Positions 41,594 through 51,430 are shown, numbered from the stretch's first letter. The stretch: 64,000 nt of DNA from Pantoea coffeiphila (GCF_016909495.1 NZ_JAFBFW010000003.1:310001-374000), one strand, 5' to 3'. Notes: generated by a model from the letters alone, not told the origin. Made by a program: numbers and translations.

Positions 41594-42727
41594 ATGTATG
41601 ACCTGATTATCCGCAATGCCCGCCTCAGCGATGGTTCGTTAAGCGATGTGGCGTTACAGGCGGGGAAAATTGCCGCAGTGGGTGCCGTCACCGGCCCGGC
41701 AGCGCGGGAGTGGGATCTGGCCGGGCGCTACTGGCTGAGCGCGGGCTGGATTGATTCACACGTCCACTGCTATCCCAAATCACCGATCTACCACGATGAA
41801 GCCGATCGCATCGGCGTTGATACCGGTGTCACCACGGTGATCGATGCGGGCAGCACCGGTGCCGACGACGTGGATGATTTCTGGCAGCTTACGCGCGACT
41901 GCACCACCCGGGTTTATGCGCTGATGAATATCGCCCGCAGCGGCATTCTGACCCAGAACGAGCTGGGCGATATGGCGAGGATCGATGGCCCCGCGCTGAA
42001 AGCAGCGTTACAGCGCCGTCCGGACTTTATCGTCGGCCTGAAGGCGCGCATCAGCAGCAGCGTCGTTGAGCAAAACGGCATTAAACCGCTGGAGCGGGCC
42101 AAAGCGCTGCAGAAAGAGAACGGCGGTCTGCCACTGATGGTTCACATCGGCAATAACCCACCGAATCTGGATGAAATCGCCGATCTGCTGACCTCCGGCG
42201 ACATCATCACCCACTGCTACAACGGCAAGCCAAACCGCATCCTGACGCCGGAAGGCCAGCTGCGTGCGTCGGTCAGCCGGGCGATCCAGCGCGGCGTGCG
42301 GCTGGATGTGGGACACGGCACCGCCAGCTTCAACTTTGAGGTGGCGCGGGTAGCAATTGCTCAGGGCATTCTGCCGCAGACCATCAGTTCCGATATTTAC
42401 TGTCGTAACCGCATTAACGGTCCGGTACACAGCCTGGCGCACGTGATGTCGAAGTTCCTGCACGTCGGCATGACGCTGTCGCAGGTGATCGACTGCGTGA
42501 CCGTTCACGCCGCAGACGGACTGAAGCTTCAGGGCAAAGGTCGTCTGGAGGTGGGATACGAGGCCGATCTGACCATTTTTGACCTGCAGCAGCAGCCGTG
42601 CGTGTTTACCGATTCTGACGGCCACACGCTGGCTGGTGAAACGCAGCTGGTACCGCTTGCCGCGATGGTGGGCGGGCAGGGATTCCTCACCGATGAAGGG
42701 AAAAAACGTAATGACTTCAGTTTATGA
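41594..42727 (+). CDS. Amidohydrolase/deacetylase family metallohydrolase
   Basis: A 377-residue amidohydrolase-superfamily enzyme of the EF_0837/AHA_3915 type. Visible metal ligands are H56 and H58 (DSHVHC), the lysine expected to be carboxylated K150 (VGLKARISS), histidines in MVHIGN and THCYNG, and the late aspartate in TISSDIYCR. It should hydrolyse an amide or N-acyl bond, plausibly deacylating the imported compound before the PLP enzyme. The ATG at 41594 lies 6 bases after GGAGG. The end overlaps the next gene by 17 bases. Confidence 0.82.
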   Translation: MYDLIIRNARLSDGSLSDVALQAGKIAAVGAVTGPAAREWDLAGRYWLSAGWIDSHVHCYPKSPIYHDEADRIGVDTGVTTVIDAGSTGADDVDDFWQLTRDCTTRVYALMNIARSGILTQNELGDMARIDGPALKAALQRRPDFIVGLKARISSSVVEQNGIKPLERAKALQKENGGLPLMVHIGNNPPNLDEIADLLTSGDIITHCYNGKPNRILTPEGQLRASVSRAIQRGVRLDVGHGTASFNFEVARVAIAQGILPQTISSDIYCRNRINGPVHSLAHVMSKFLHVGMTLSQVIDCVTVHAADGLKLQGKGRLEVGYEADLTIFDLQQQPCVFTDSDGHTLAGETQLVPLAAMVGGQGFLTDEGKKRNDFSL

Positions 42728-43832
42728 GAAATATGGCCTGAAACAGGTGATTAACGCCTCGGGCCGCATGACCATTCTGGGTGTTTCCACCCCGGCGGCA
42801 GACGTGGTGGAGACGGTAAAATACGGTCTTAACCACTACTTTGAGATGAAAGACCTGGTCAACAAAACCGGCGCGTACATCGCCGGGCTGCTGAACTGCG
42901 AAGCGGCGGTAGTGGTTTCCTGCGCCTCCGCCGGTATTGCACAGTCCGTGGCTGGCGTGATCGTTAAGGACAACGACTGGCTGCTGGAAAACCTGCACGC
43001 CGCGCCGCTGACCGTGCCGCACGATATCGTGTTGCCAAAAGGGCACAACGTGAACTTCGGCGCGCCGGTCGGCACTATGGTGACGCTGGGCGGCGGCCGT
43101 CTGGTTGAAGCGGGCTACGCCAATGAATGCTCACCGGAGCAGCTGTCGGCGGCGGTCACGCCAGACACGGCGGCGATCCTCTATATCAAATCCCACCACA
43201 GCGTGCAGAAAAGCCACCTTAGCGTGGAGCAGGCGGTGGCCGTGGCACGCAAGCACGATGTTCCACTGATTGTGGATGCCGCAGCGGAAGAGGATCTGCT
43301 GGCCTACACCGCGCTGGGTGCGGATCTGGTGATCTACAGCGGTGCTAAAGCTATCGAAGGCCCAACCAGCGGGCTGGTGATCGGCAAAAAGCAGCAGGTT
43401 GAGTGGGTTAAGCGCCAGTCGCTGGGCATTGGCCGGGCGATGAAGGTGGGTAAAGAGGGCATTCTTGGCCTTACCCAGGCGATTGAAAACTATCTGGTGC
43501 AGGAAAAAACCAGCGGCGCGCAGATGGTTGAGAAAATGACGCCGTTTATCACCAATCTCAACGGCCTGAACGGCATTCAGGCGCGCGTGGTGTGGGATGC
43601 CGCCGGGCGCGATATCGCTCGTGCGGAGATCCACTTCGATGAGTCGTGCATCGGCATGAGCACCGGCGAGATGGTACAGGCGCTGAAGACCGGCGAGCAG
43701 GCGATCTATTTCCGTGGCTACAAGGCCAACGAAGGTATTGTTGAAGTTGACGTACGCAGCGTCTCCGCCGGGCAGCTGCACCAGATTTTTACCGCTATTC
43801 AGGATTTATTAGCCAGGGGAAAACAGGCATGA
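42711..43832 (+). CDS. DgaE-like PLP-dependent ammonia lyase
   Basis: A 373-residue fold-type I PLP enzyme of the SelA-like family that includes DgaE, the Salmonella D-glucosaminate-6-phosphate ammonia lyase. The PLP-binding lysine is K213 in YSGAKAIEGPTSG, and the aspartate pairing with the cofactor nitrogen lies in PLIVDAAAEED. The expected reaction is elimination of ammonia from a phosphorylated amino sugar acid to give a 2-keto-3-deoxy acid. It starts within the amidohydrolase gene and overlaps the aldolase gene by four bases (ATGA), so the three enzymes are tightly coupled. Confidence 0.83.
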   Translation: MTSVYEKYGLKQVINASGRMTILGVSTPAADVVETVKYGLNHYFEMKDLVNKTGAYIAGLLNCEAAVVVSCASAGIAQSVAGVIVKDNDWLLENLHAAPLTVPHDIVLPKGHNVNFGAPVGTMVTLGGGRLVEAGYANECSPEQLSAAVTPDTAAILYIKSHHSVQKSHLSVEQAVAVARKHDVPLIVDAAAEEDLLAYTALGADLVIYSGAKAIEGPTSGLVIGKKQQVEWVKRQSLGIGRAMKVGKEGILGLTQAIENYLVQEKTSGAQMVEKMTPFITNLNGLNGIQARVVWDAAGRDIARAEIHFDESCIGMSTGEMVQALKTGEQAIYFRGYKANEGIVEVDVRSVSAGQLHQIFTAIQDLLARGKQA

Positions 43833-44569
43833 AACTGACACCAAAATTCTATCGCGATCGTGTATGTCTTAACGTCCTGGCCGGTTCTAAACAGAACGCC
43901 AGAGATATCTGGGAAGCCGCTGAAGGCCACGTGCTGGTCGGCGTCCTGTCTAAAAACTACGACAGCGTGGACAGCGCGGTAAAAGATATGCGCGAGTATG
44001 CGGCGCTGATCGACAACGCGCTTTCCGTCGGGCTGGGCGCGGGCGATCCGAACCAGTCAGCGATGGTTAGTGCGATTTCGGCACAGGTTCAGCCGCAGCA
44101 CGTGAACCAGGTGTTCACCGGCGTGGGCACCAGCCGCGCACTGCTGGGCCAGACGGAAACGGTGGTCAACGGTCTGGCATCACCTACCGGGCGTCCCGGC
44201 ATGGTGAAAATCTCTACCGGTCCGCTGAGCTGCAAAGAGGAAGACGGCATTGTGCCGGTCGCTACGGCGATCGCGATGCTGAAAGATATGGGCGGCAGCT
44301 CGGTCAAGTTCTTCCCGATGGATAAGATGGTGGATATTAACGAGTTCCGCGCGCTGGCCGAAGCCTGCGCCGCGAACGACTTCTGGCTGGAGCCAACCGG
44401 CGGCATCGATCTGAACAACTACGAGACGATCCTGCGCATTGCGCTGGATGCCGGGGTAAGCAAAATTATTCCGCACATCTACAGCTCGATCATTGATAAA
44501 GCCACCGGGCTGACCCGTCCGGCGGATGTCGCCACGCTGATGGCGATCACCCGCAAAGTGATGGCGTAA
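43829..44569 (+). CDS. DgaF-like 2-dehydro-3-deoxy-phosphogluconate aldolase
   Basis: A 246-residue aldolase of the DgaF type, expected to split 2-keto-3-deoxy-6-phosphogluconate into pyruvate and glyceraldehyde 3-phosphate. The likely Schiff-base lysine is K160 (GGSSVKFFPMDK), and the C-terminal phosphate-binding region is WLEPTGGIDLNNYETI. It is the last enzyme of the operon, coupled to the PLP gene by an ATGA overlap. The exact substrate depends on the unverified upstream steps. Confidence 0.85.
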   Translation: MKLTPKFYRDRVCLNVLAGSKQNARDIWEAAEGHVLVGVLSKNYDSVDSAVKDMREYAALIDNALSVGLGAGDPNQSAMVSAISAQVQPQHVNQVFTGVGTSRALLGQTETVVNGLASPTGRPGMVKISTGPLSCKEEDGIVPVATAIAMLKDMGGSSVKFFPMDKMVDINEFRALAEACAANDFWLEPTGGIDLNNYETILRIALDAGVSKIIPHIYSSIIDKATGLTRPADVATLMAITRKVMA

Positions 44570-44578
44570 GCCGGATTT

Positions 44579-44618
44579 CCCGCCGTTGGACGATCGTTTT
44601 TGATCTTACAACGGCGGG
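44579..44618. promoter_or_regulatory. Nested inverted repeat between dgaF-like gene and regulator
   Basis: CCCGCCGTTG (44579-44588) and CAACGGCGGG (44609-44618) form a perfect 10-bp stem; inside it, GATC at 44592-44595 and 44602-44605 form a second short stem around a T-rich loop. An A-run rather than a T-run follows on the plus strand, so it is not a standard terminator. It may slow transcription into the regulator gene or be a protein-binding site. Confidence 0.5.
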
Positions 44619-44787
44619 GAAAAATCTATTCTTTCCGAAACAAAATCTCGCACTTTTTGAATAAATTGCGATATCTGTCAAATGAAAATTTGCAGAGGCT
44701 GCTACGCTATTTTTTCGGCGCGAATAAAGGTAGGCTGAGTATAAAAACACCCCATAAAACGCTTCAATTTGATGATAATGGTACCCC

Positions 44788-46698
44788 GTGAGATTCCCCA
44801 ACCAACGACTGGCACAGCTGTTTGACCTTCTGCAAAATGAAATCCTGCCGCAGGATGAACTGGCGCGCCGACTGGCCGTTTCCACCCGCACTGTACGCAC
44901 CGACGTTACCGCCCTCAATGAACTGCTGGCCGACCACGGCGCCAGTTTTGTCCTTAGCCGCGGCGAAGGCTACCAGTTAAAGATTGATGATGCCGGGCGC
45001 TATGACCGCCTGCTGCAACAGTCAACGTCGAGCCTTCGTGTGCCGCGAACCTCAACGGAACGGGTCCATTACCTGTTAACCCGTTTTCTTACCTCGGCTT
45101 TTTCCCTCAAGCTGGAAGACCTGGCAGATGAATGGTTTGTCAGCCGCACCACGCTGCAAGGTGATATGGCAGAGGTGAGAGAATGGCTAAGCCGTTACGG
45201 CCTGGAGATTGAAACCCGGCCACGTTACGGCATGAAGCTGTTCGGCAGTGAAGCGGCGATGCGCACCTGCCTGACCGATCTGCTCTATCAGCTGGCGCAG
45301 GAGGATGCCGACAGCCCGCTGCTCAAGCTGGAAGCGCTGAACCGGGGTATGCTGGCCACGCTGCAGCCGATGCTGCTGGATTGCCTGTCGCGCTTTAATA
45401 TCCGCCTGGCCGACGATGCCGAGCTGTATCTGCGTCTCTACTGCGCGGTGGCGGTGCGCCGCATCGCCGAGGGTTATCCGCTGTCTGATTTTATTGCCGC
45501 AGACGTCGCCGACGACGTGCGTGATGCGGCTCGCCACATTATTAACCTGATGCGACCGATTACCGGTAAAAGTATCTCTCCGGCGGAAGAGGCCTGGCTA
45601 CAGGTGCATATTGCCGCCAGGCGCATTGAAGAATCCGCACCCAGCGCCATCAGCCCGGACGATGGCGAATCGCTGGTGGATTACATTCTCAACTACATCA
45701 ACAGCCATTACGGTTTTAATCTGCAAAACGACCCGCAGCTGCGTGCCGATCTGCTGACGCATATTAAAACCATGATTACCCGGGTGCGTTACCAGATTAA
45801 TATCCCCAATCCGCTGCTGGCGAATATCAAACAGCACTATCCGATGGCGTACGACGTCACGCTGGCGGCGGTCTCCAGCTGGGGTAAATATACCCCCTAT
45901 GCCATCAGCGAAAACGAAGTGGGATTCCTGGTGCTGCATATCGGCGTCGGGCTGGAGCGCCACTATAACGTTGGCTATCAGCGCTATCCGCTGGTGCTGC
46001 TGGTCTGCGATACCGGCAATTCGACGGTACGGATGATCCAGGCGATGCTGATGCGTAAATACCCGCAGATTGAAGTGCGCCGCATCATTTCCCTGCGTGA
46101 ATACGAACAGCTGGCGGCGGTGGAAGAAGACTTCGTGATTTCCACCGCGCGGCTCAGCGATAAAGATAAGCCGGTGGTGGTGATGTCGCCGTTCCCTACC
46201 GATTTTCAGCTCGAACAGCTGGGCAAGCAGGTGCTGCTGGATCGCACCCGTCCTTACATGCTGGAGAAGTTTTTTGACGCCAGCCACTTCTGCATTATCG
46301 ATCGTGAGATCGATCGTTCCGAGCTGTTCCGCCAGCTGTGCGATCGGCTGGAACAGGAAGGGATCGTAGACGAGACATTTTACCCGTCTGTCGAGGAGCG
46401 CGAGGCGATTGTCAGCACCATGCTGGGCGAGGGGATTGCGCTGCCGCACTCTCTTGGCCTGCTATCGAAGAAGACCTGCGTTTATACGGTGCTGGCCCCA
46501 CAGGGGATTAAATGGGGCGATGAAACCGCCTATGTCATTTTCCTGCTGGCGATCAGCAAAAGTGAGTATGAAGAGGCGATGGCGATCTACGATCTGTTCG
46601 TGACGTTTATGCGTGAACGGGCGATGACGCGGCTGCGGGACAGCAAGGATTTTGACAGTTTTAAAGCGGTGGCGATGGACTGTTTGAGTCGGCTGTAG
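44788..46698 (+). CDS. PRD/EIIB/EIIA-containing transcriptional regulator (BglG/MtlR type)
   Basis: A 636-residue regulator. Order of domains: N-terminal DeoR-type helix-turn-helix (QDELARRLAVSTRTVRTDVTAL), a second Mga-like helix-turn-helix (SLKLEDLADEWFVSRTTLQGDM), PRD1 (about 180-290), PRD2 (about 295-400), an EIIB-like domain with C407 (LLVCDTGNST), and a C-terminal EIIA-like domain with H554 (GEGIALPHS). PRD2 keeps both histidines (THIKTMITR, LVLHIGVGLER); PRD1 has tyrosine (Y218) at its first histidine position. This fits a DNA-binding activator that reads PTS phosphorylation. Start GTG with a weak site. Presumably it controls the operon at 38998-44569. Confidence 0.85.
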   Translation: MRFPNQRLAQLFDLLQNEILPQDELARRLAVSTRTVRTDVTALNELLADHGASFVLSRGEGYQLKIDDAGRYDRLLQQSTSSLRVPRTSTERVHYLLTRFLTSAFSLKLEDLADEWFVSRTTLQGDMAEVREWLSRYGLEIETRPRYGMKLFGSEAAMRTCLTDLLYQLAQEDADSPLLKLEALNRGMLATLQPMLLDCLSRFNIRLADDAELYLRLYCAVAVRRIAEGYPLSDFIAADVADDVRDAARHIINLMRPITGKSISPAEEAWLQVHIAARRIEESAPSAISPDDGESLVDYILNYINSHYGFNLQNDPQLRADLLTHIKTMITRVRYQINIPNPLLANIKQHYPMAYDVTLAAVSSWGKYTPYAISENEVGFLVLHIGVGLERHYNVGYQRYPLVLLVCDTGNSTVRMIQAMLMRKYPQIEVRRIISLREYEQLAAVEEDFVISTARLSDKDKPVVVMSPFPTDFQLEQLGKQVLLDRTRPYMLEKFFDASHFCIIDREIDRSELFRQLCDRLEQEGIVDETFYPSVEEREAIVSTMLGEGIALPHSLGLLSKKTCVYTVLAPQGIKWGDETAYVIFLLAISKSEYEEAMAIYDLFVTFMRERAMTRLRDSKDFDSFKAVAMDCLSRL

Positions 46699-46814
46699 AA
46701 AAAGCAGGAAGGGCAGGAATTTGCCACCCGCCAGCGGGTGAACGACAGATTGTCACGCTGAATCCGCTGAACGGCAGAGCCCGGTGGGTTCCAGAGTCGT
46801 GCTGTGAAAACTGC

Positions 46815-46834
46815 AGGCGGGTTCCTTCCCGCCT
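46815..46834. terminator. Hairpin between the regulator and dolP
   Basis: AGGCGGG/CCCGCCT with a 6-base loop lies between two convergent genes. The minus strand continues GCAGTTTT, so it probably ends dolP transcription. Confidence 0.6.
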
Positions 46835-46858
46835 TCAATCACGCTCTCAATACGGACT

Positions 46859-47431
46859 TTACTTCAGAATCGTAAACGCCGTGGTGACGTGCTTAACGCC
46901 GCTGACCCGGCTGGCGATATCCGCTGCCGCTTTTGCTTCTTCGTTCGTCACCAGACCCAGCAGGAACACCTCGCCGTTCTCGGTGGTCACCTTCACGTTA
47001 GATGACTTAACCTGGTCGCTGCCCAGTAGCTGAGAGCGCACTTTGGTGGTGATCCAGGTATCGGAAGAGGCGGTGCCAAAGCTGACTTTACTGGCGGTGC
47101 GGATCTCGTTATAGACCTCGGTTGCGCCATCAACGCCCACGGCGATCTGTTTAGCCCGCGTGGCCAGCTCTGCGTTCGGCGACTGGCCGGTCAGCAGCAC
47201 TTTGCCCTGGTAAGCGGTGGCTACGATATGGGTGTTCTGTTTGATCTGTTCATCTTTCGACAGCGCATTGCTGACGCGCAGTTCCAGCGTGCCGTCATCC
47301 ACCTGAGTACCAACGGTACGCGGGTCCGTGGCGCTCTTCGTCGCGACGGCGGCGCTACCCACGACTGCGGCGACGCAGCCCTGTAACATCAATGCGGTGA
47401 GAATAACTGCCGTTGCAGATAATGCCTTCAT
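46859..47431 (-). CDS. dolP: Outer-membrane lipid-binding lipoprotein DolP (YraP)
   Basis: DolP is an outer-membrane lipoprotein with two BON domains that binds anionic phospholipids at division sites and supports BAM function. The 190-residue precursor has lipobox LQGC (C19). BON1 (ELRVSNALSKDEQIKQNTHIVATAYQGKVLLTGQ) and BON2 (ITTKVRSQLLGSDQVKSSNVKVTTENGEVFLLGLVT) are both complete. It is 10 bases downstream of diaA in the yraN-diaA-dolP order. Confidence 0.95.
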   Translation of the reverse strand: MKALSATAVILTALMLQGCVAAVVGSAAVATKSATDPRTVGTQVDDGTLELRVSNALSKDEQIKQNTHIVATAYQGKVLLTGQSPNAELATRAKQIAVGVDGATEVYNEIRTASKVSFGTASSDTWITTKVRSQLLGSDQVKSSNVKVTTENGEVFLLGLVTNEEAKAAADIASRVSGVKHVTTAFTILK

Positions 47432-47441
47432 TTAAGCTCCT

Positions 47442-48032
47442 TTAGACATCCTGGTGGGGAAATAAAGTGTTATCTATCAAATCGCACAGGCAATTCACGG
47501 TCAGCATATGCATCTCCTGAATCCTGGCGCTGCGATGCGAGGGAATACGGATCTCCACATCCTGCGGGCCCAGTAAACCGGCGAGCTCTCCGCCATCGTA
47601 ACCGGTAAGCGCGATGATAGTCATATCGCGCGTTACCGCGGCTTCTACTGCTTTCACGATATCGCGGCTGTTGCCGCGGGTTGAAATGGCCAGCAGGATA
47701 TCTCCTGCATGGCCCAGTGCACGAACCTGCTTGGCGTAAATCTCGTCGTGCAGACGATCGTTACCAATCGCCGTCAGCAGCACATTATCGGCGCTGAGGG
47801 CAATTGCAGGCAGGCTCGGGCGTTCGGTCTCAAAACGGTTGATCATACTGGCAGCAAAATGCTGGGCATTGGCACTGGAGGTTCCGTTGCCACAACTCAG
47901 GATTTTGTTCCCATTCAACAGCGACTGCACGATGGTCATCGCAGCGCGGGAAATCGCATCGGGAAGCGCTTCCGCTGCGGCGATTTGTGTTTGAATACTC
48001 TCAGTAAAACAGACTTTAATTCTTTCCAGCAC
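47442..48032 (-). CDS. diaA: DnaA initiator-associating protein DiaA
   Basis: DiaA is a tetrameric SIS-fold protein that binds DnaA and promotes initiation at oriC. The 196-residue product is very close to E. coli DiaA throughout ([44 protein letters not shown]). I place the start at the GTG at 48032 since AGGTGA is correctly spaced and the length then equals E. coli exactly; a GTG three codons upstream (48041) is too close to that site. Confidence 0.94.
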   Translation of the reverse strand: MLERIKVCFTESIQTQIAAAEALPDAISRAAMTIVQSLLNGNKILSCGNGTSSANAQHFAASMINRFETERPSLPAIALSADNVLLTAIGNDRLHDEIYAKQVRALGHAGDILLAISTRGNSRDIVKAVEAAVTRDMTIIALTGYDGGELAGLLGPQDVEIRIPSHRSARIQEMHMLTVNCLCDLIDNTLFPHQDV

Positions 48033-48082
48033 GTCATTCACCTGGTTAGTTTTCGCGGTCTTCGACCTGTCATTCAGCGCCG

Positions 48083-48475
48083 TTACTCAGCGGTAAACGC
48101 ATTGGGCAGCCATTCCACCTGTTCTCCGGTGATGGCGACCACATCAAAACGGCAGTCAACAGTGTCAAAGCTTTGACCACGGCTATGCAGCCAAAGTGCT
48201 GCCGCTCGCAATAGTTTTTGTTGTTTACTGCGGGTGACGCTGGCTACTGCCCCACCAAAATGGTCAGAACGGCGATAGCGAACCTCAACAAAAACCCATA
48301 TTTGCCGGTCACGCATAATCAGATCGAGTTCCCCCGATCGGTAGCGAACATTCGCGGCGACAAAGCGCAGACCGGCTGTTTCCAGCAGGCGGCGCGCCTG
48401 TTTTTCACGCATCGCCCCCTGCTGCTGTCGACTCAGGATGCCGGAACGATTTGCCCCTGACGATACTGGCTCCAT
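48083..48475 (-). CDS. yraN: UPF0102 endonuclease-fold protein YraN
   Basis: A 130-residue protein of the UPF0102 family with a restriction-endonuclease-like core: [23 protein letters not shown], giving the E...D...ExK-like pattern. No biochemical function is settled in enterobacteria. Its first 43 bases overlap the end of lpoA on the same strand, so they are probably translationally coupled. Confidence 0.9.
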   Translation of the reverse strand: MEPVSSGANRSGILSRQQQGAMREKQARRLLETAGLRFVAANVRYRSGELDLIMRDRQIWVFVEVRYRRSDHFGGAVASVTRSKQQKLLRAAALWLHSRGQSFDTVDCRFDVVAITGEQVEWLPNAFTAE

Positions 48476-50472
48476 GCTAACTTCCTGTTAATCACGCAGT
48501 CCTGTGTTGCGCTCAGATTGCCGGTATTGCCTTTCAGCTGGAAGCCCGGCAGCTGGCGCATTTCACTGAAGTGGTTGGCCAGAGACCAGGCATCAATGCC
48601 CATCGCATACAGACGAACCAGTGAGTAGTCATTGTTAAACTTCTTCGCCGCCTGCTGCATCAGCGCGGTGTTTGCGCCGGAGAGCAGCGGAACATCGCTG
48701 AACTGCAGGCCGTCCAGCTCCAGACGATAGTCCGGGCCGGCACCGGCCTGGTTGCTGCGCGAACTCGCGTACAGGCTGACGTTATCACGGCTGCTGACGC
48801 GCATCGCGATCATTGGCTTAATCAGCGTCAGCTCGCTCTGCGTAGCGATAATATAGACAGAGTCCACGCTGCCGCCGGAGCTGGCGGTATCCGCAGCCGG
48901 GGCATCGCTCACCGGAGCCGGAATATTCAGACCGGCAATGGTCACGCCCTGAGGCTGGGCTGGCTGCACGTTAACCGGGGTTCCGCTCAGGCGAATACCC
49001 GCGCCGCTGTTGATGCCCTGCTTCAGTTCAGCGGTAGAACCAAACTGCTGCTGCAGTACAGTGCCACCACCCAGCTGCTGCCACTCCGTAGCGAAGGCTT
49101 TGATGACGCGGTCGCCCAGCGAGCTGCGTGGCACCAGCAGCAGCGGAGAGCGTTTGCCCTGATCCCACATATGATGCGCGGCATCGCGCGCTTCGTCTTC
49201 AGGAGAAAGCGCAAAGTAGCAAATATTCGGACGGTTCTGGATCGTTTCCGGCTCGTTAAGCGCCAGCACGTTAAGCGCTGTCGGGCTGGCGACCACCTGC
49301 TCAACCTGATTTTTCAGCAGCGGACCCACAACCAGCGTGGCACCGTCGTTCTGTGCCAGGGTCAGCAGCTGATCCACCGGCTGGGTGCTGGTGTCATAAA
49401 CCTGAACCTGGGTGTTGCCTGACGGGGCTGCTGTTTCCACGTTGCTGGACGCCACCGGCTGTGGCTGTGCGGCATCCGGTTGAGCCGTGCCGTCCGTCGG
49501 TGCGGCTGACGGACTGACCACCGCATTGGCATCGGTTGCCGCAGCGTCAGGATTGGCTGTGGCATCAGGTGCCTGAATCGGAGCCGCAGGCGCAGCGGAC
49601 TGCATCAGCGTACCGTTCTTCGCGTCGTTAAAACCCTGCTGAATGGCGTTGGCGAAGACCTGCGCCTGGCCGCTCAGCGGCAGCAGCAGAGCGATTTTAC
49701 CGGTAGAACCCTGCTGGAAGTTCTTTACCTGGCTCAGCGCCGACGGCAGCATTTTTGCTGCCGGGTTGTACGGATAGCGGTTCTGCCAGTCACTGATACC
49801 GGCCTTCAGCATATCAGGATCGTTGCTGTTGGCTTTATACACGCCCAGCAGATCCAGCCACCCTTGCAGCACGTTCTCGTTTGCATTGATGGTCACGTTG
49901 TTCAGCTGATCCTGCGTCATCTGGCTCAGTGCCTGCCAGGTGGCATCGATATTTGCCTGCTTCTCAGCCGGGTTGGCGAGCAGCGGTTCCTGAGCAATAT
50001 AGGCACGCAGCACGTCCAGCGTCGGGCGGCCCTGGCCAATAGCGATCTGTAACTGGTAGTAGCGGGCCTGCTGATCTTTCGAGAGCGATGCGACATCAAC
50101 CTGCTTCAGCCTGTCGGCCGCCAGCGGGAAATTCTGCTCAATCACGTGCAGCTGCGCCTGCAACAGCAGCTGTTCCTGGCTCTGGGTGGCATCAAGCTGC
50201 TGCGGCAGCTGGGAGAGCTGCTGATTAGCCTGCGGCAGTTTGCCTTCATTCAACAGTGCTCTGATTGCGAGTAATTGCCAGCCAACCTTGTTATCATCTG
50301 AGCTTTGCTGCATCTGCTGCAGATAATAGTCAGAGGTGCCGGTGGCAGCGCCCTGGACATTCGCCGGTGGCGTTTGCGGTGCCTGGCCGGTACATCCGGC
50401 AAAAATCAGGGCGGCCAGCAGAAGCGGCAGGCTACGCCCGGCTTTGCTACGAACTACTTTCGAAGGAAGCAT
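48433..50472 (-). CDS. lpoA: Penicillin-binding protein activator LpoA
   Basis: LpoA is an outer-membrane lipoprotein that reaches through the periplasm to activate the peptidoglycan synthase PBP1A. The 679-residue precursor has lipobox LIFAGC (C27), an N-terminal TPR-like domain (to about residue 250), a low-complexity Ala/Pro/Asp/Gln-rich insert (about 300-375), and a periplasmic-binding-protein-like C-terminal domain. I use the ATG at 50472, after CGAAAGTAGTTCGTA-type codons; the frame extends upstream without signal-peptide logic. It is divergent from rsmI by 62 bases. Confidence 0.94.
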   Translation of the reverse strand: MLPSKVVRSKAGRSLPLLLAALIFAGCTGQAPQTPPANVQGAATGTSDYYLQQMQQSSDDNKVGWQLLAIRALLNEGKLPQANQQLSQLPQQLDATQSQEQLLLQAQLHVIEQNFPLAADRLKQVDVASLSKDQQARYYQLQIAIGQGRPTLDVLRAYIAQEPLLANPAEKQANIDATWQALSQMTQDQLNNVTINANENVLQGWLDLLGVYKANSNDPDMLKAGISDWQNRYPYNPAAKMLPSALSQVKNFQQGSTGKIALLLPLSGQAQVFANAIQQGFNDAKNGTLMQSAAPAAPIQAPDATANPDAAATDANAVVSPSAAPTDGTAQPDAAQPQPVASSNVETAAPSGNTQVQVYDTSTQPVDQLLTLAQNDGATLVVGPLLKNQVEQVVASPTALNVLALNEPETIQNRPNICYFALSPEDEARDAAHHMWDQGKRSPLLLVPRSSLGDRVIKAFATEWQQLGGGTVLQQQFGSTAELKQGINSGAGIRLSGTPVNVQPAQPQGVTIAGLNIPAPVSDAPAADTASSGGSVDSVYIIATQSELTLIKPMIAMRVSSRDNVSLYASSRSNQAGAGPDYRLELDGLQFSDVPLLSGANTALMQQAAKKFNNDYSLVRLYAMGIDAWSLANHFSEMRQLPGFQLKGNTGNLSATQDCVINRKLAWSQYRQGQIVPAS

Positions 50473-50534
50473 ACTGTATCCAGTGATGTTTTTTTCAAGA
50501 TGCTCAATATTAAATCGGCTATTCGGATCAAACA

Positions 50535-51398
50535 ATGAAACAACACGATCGGGCAGATATTTCTGCCAGCACGCTCTATATCGTTCCAACACCGATTGGT
50601 AACCTGGGCGATATCACCCAGCGGGCACTGACGGTGCTTGCGAGCGTCGATCTGATCGCTGCGGAAGATACACGTCATACCGGACTGTTGCTACAACATT
50701 TCGCCATCAATGCGCGGCTCTTCGCATTGCACGACCATAACGAACAGCAGAAAGCAGAATCGCTGTTGGCGAAGCTCCGTGAGGGACAAAGCATAGCTTT
50801 AGTTTCCGACGCCGGCACGCCGCTGATCAACGATCCGGGCTATCACCTGGTACGTTTATGCCGCGAAGCGGGGATTCGCGTAGTGCCGCTGCCGGGAGCC
50901 TGTGCAGCGGTAACAGCATTAAGTGCTGCGGGGTTACCGTCCGATCGATTCTGTTACGAAGGTTTTCTGCCCGCCAAAAGCAAAGGCCGCTGCGATACCC
51001 TGCGCGATCTGGAGCAGGAGCCGCGCACGCTGATTTTTTATGAATCCACCCACCGCTTGATCGACAGTTTGCAGGATATGGTGACGGTACTGGGGCCGGA
51101 CCGCTATGTGGTGCTGGCGCGTGAAATCACCAAAACCTGGGAGTCGATTCAGGGCGCGCCGGTGGGCGAACTACTGGCGTGGGTGCTGGAAGATGAGAAC
51201 CGCCGCAAGGGCGAAATGGTGCTGATCGTGGAAGGTTATCACGCCGAAGAGGATGCACTGCCGCCGGAAGCGCTGCGCACGTTGGCGCTGTTGCAGGCCG
51301 AACTGCCGCTGAAAAAAGCCGCAGCGCTGACCGCCGAAATTCACGGGGTGAAAAAAAATGCCCTGTATAAGTACGCCCTTGAGCAGCAGGGTGAGTGA
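50535..51398 (+). CDS. rsmI: 16S rRNA (cytidine-1402-2'-O)-methyltransferase RsmI
   Basis: RsmI methylates the ribose of C1402 in the decoding centre of 16S rRNA. The 287-residue tetrapyrrole-methylase-fold protein has [48 protein letters not shown] and [21 protein letters not shown], and ends [15 protein letters not shown] as in E. coli. The rnpB gene begins 32 bases after the stop. Confidence 0.96.
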   Translation: MKQHDRADISASTLYIVPTPIGNLGDITQRALTVLASVDLIAAEDTRHTGLLLQHFAINARLFALHDHNEQQKAESLLAKLREGQSIALVSDAGTPLINDPGYHLVRLCREAGIRVVPLPGACAAVTALSAAGLPSDRFCYEGFLPAKSKGRCDTLRDLEQEPRTLIFYESTHRLIDSLQDMVTVLGPDRYVVLAREITKTWESIQGAPVGELLAWVLEDENRRKGEMVLIVEGYHAEEDALPPEALRTLALLQAELPLKKAAALTAEIHGVKKNALYKYALEQQGE

Positions 51399-51430
51399 CA
51401 ACTCATAGAAAACGCTATACACTGCGCGCC

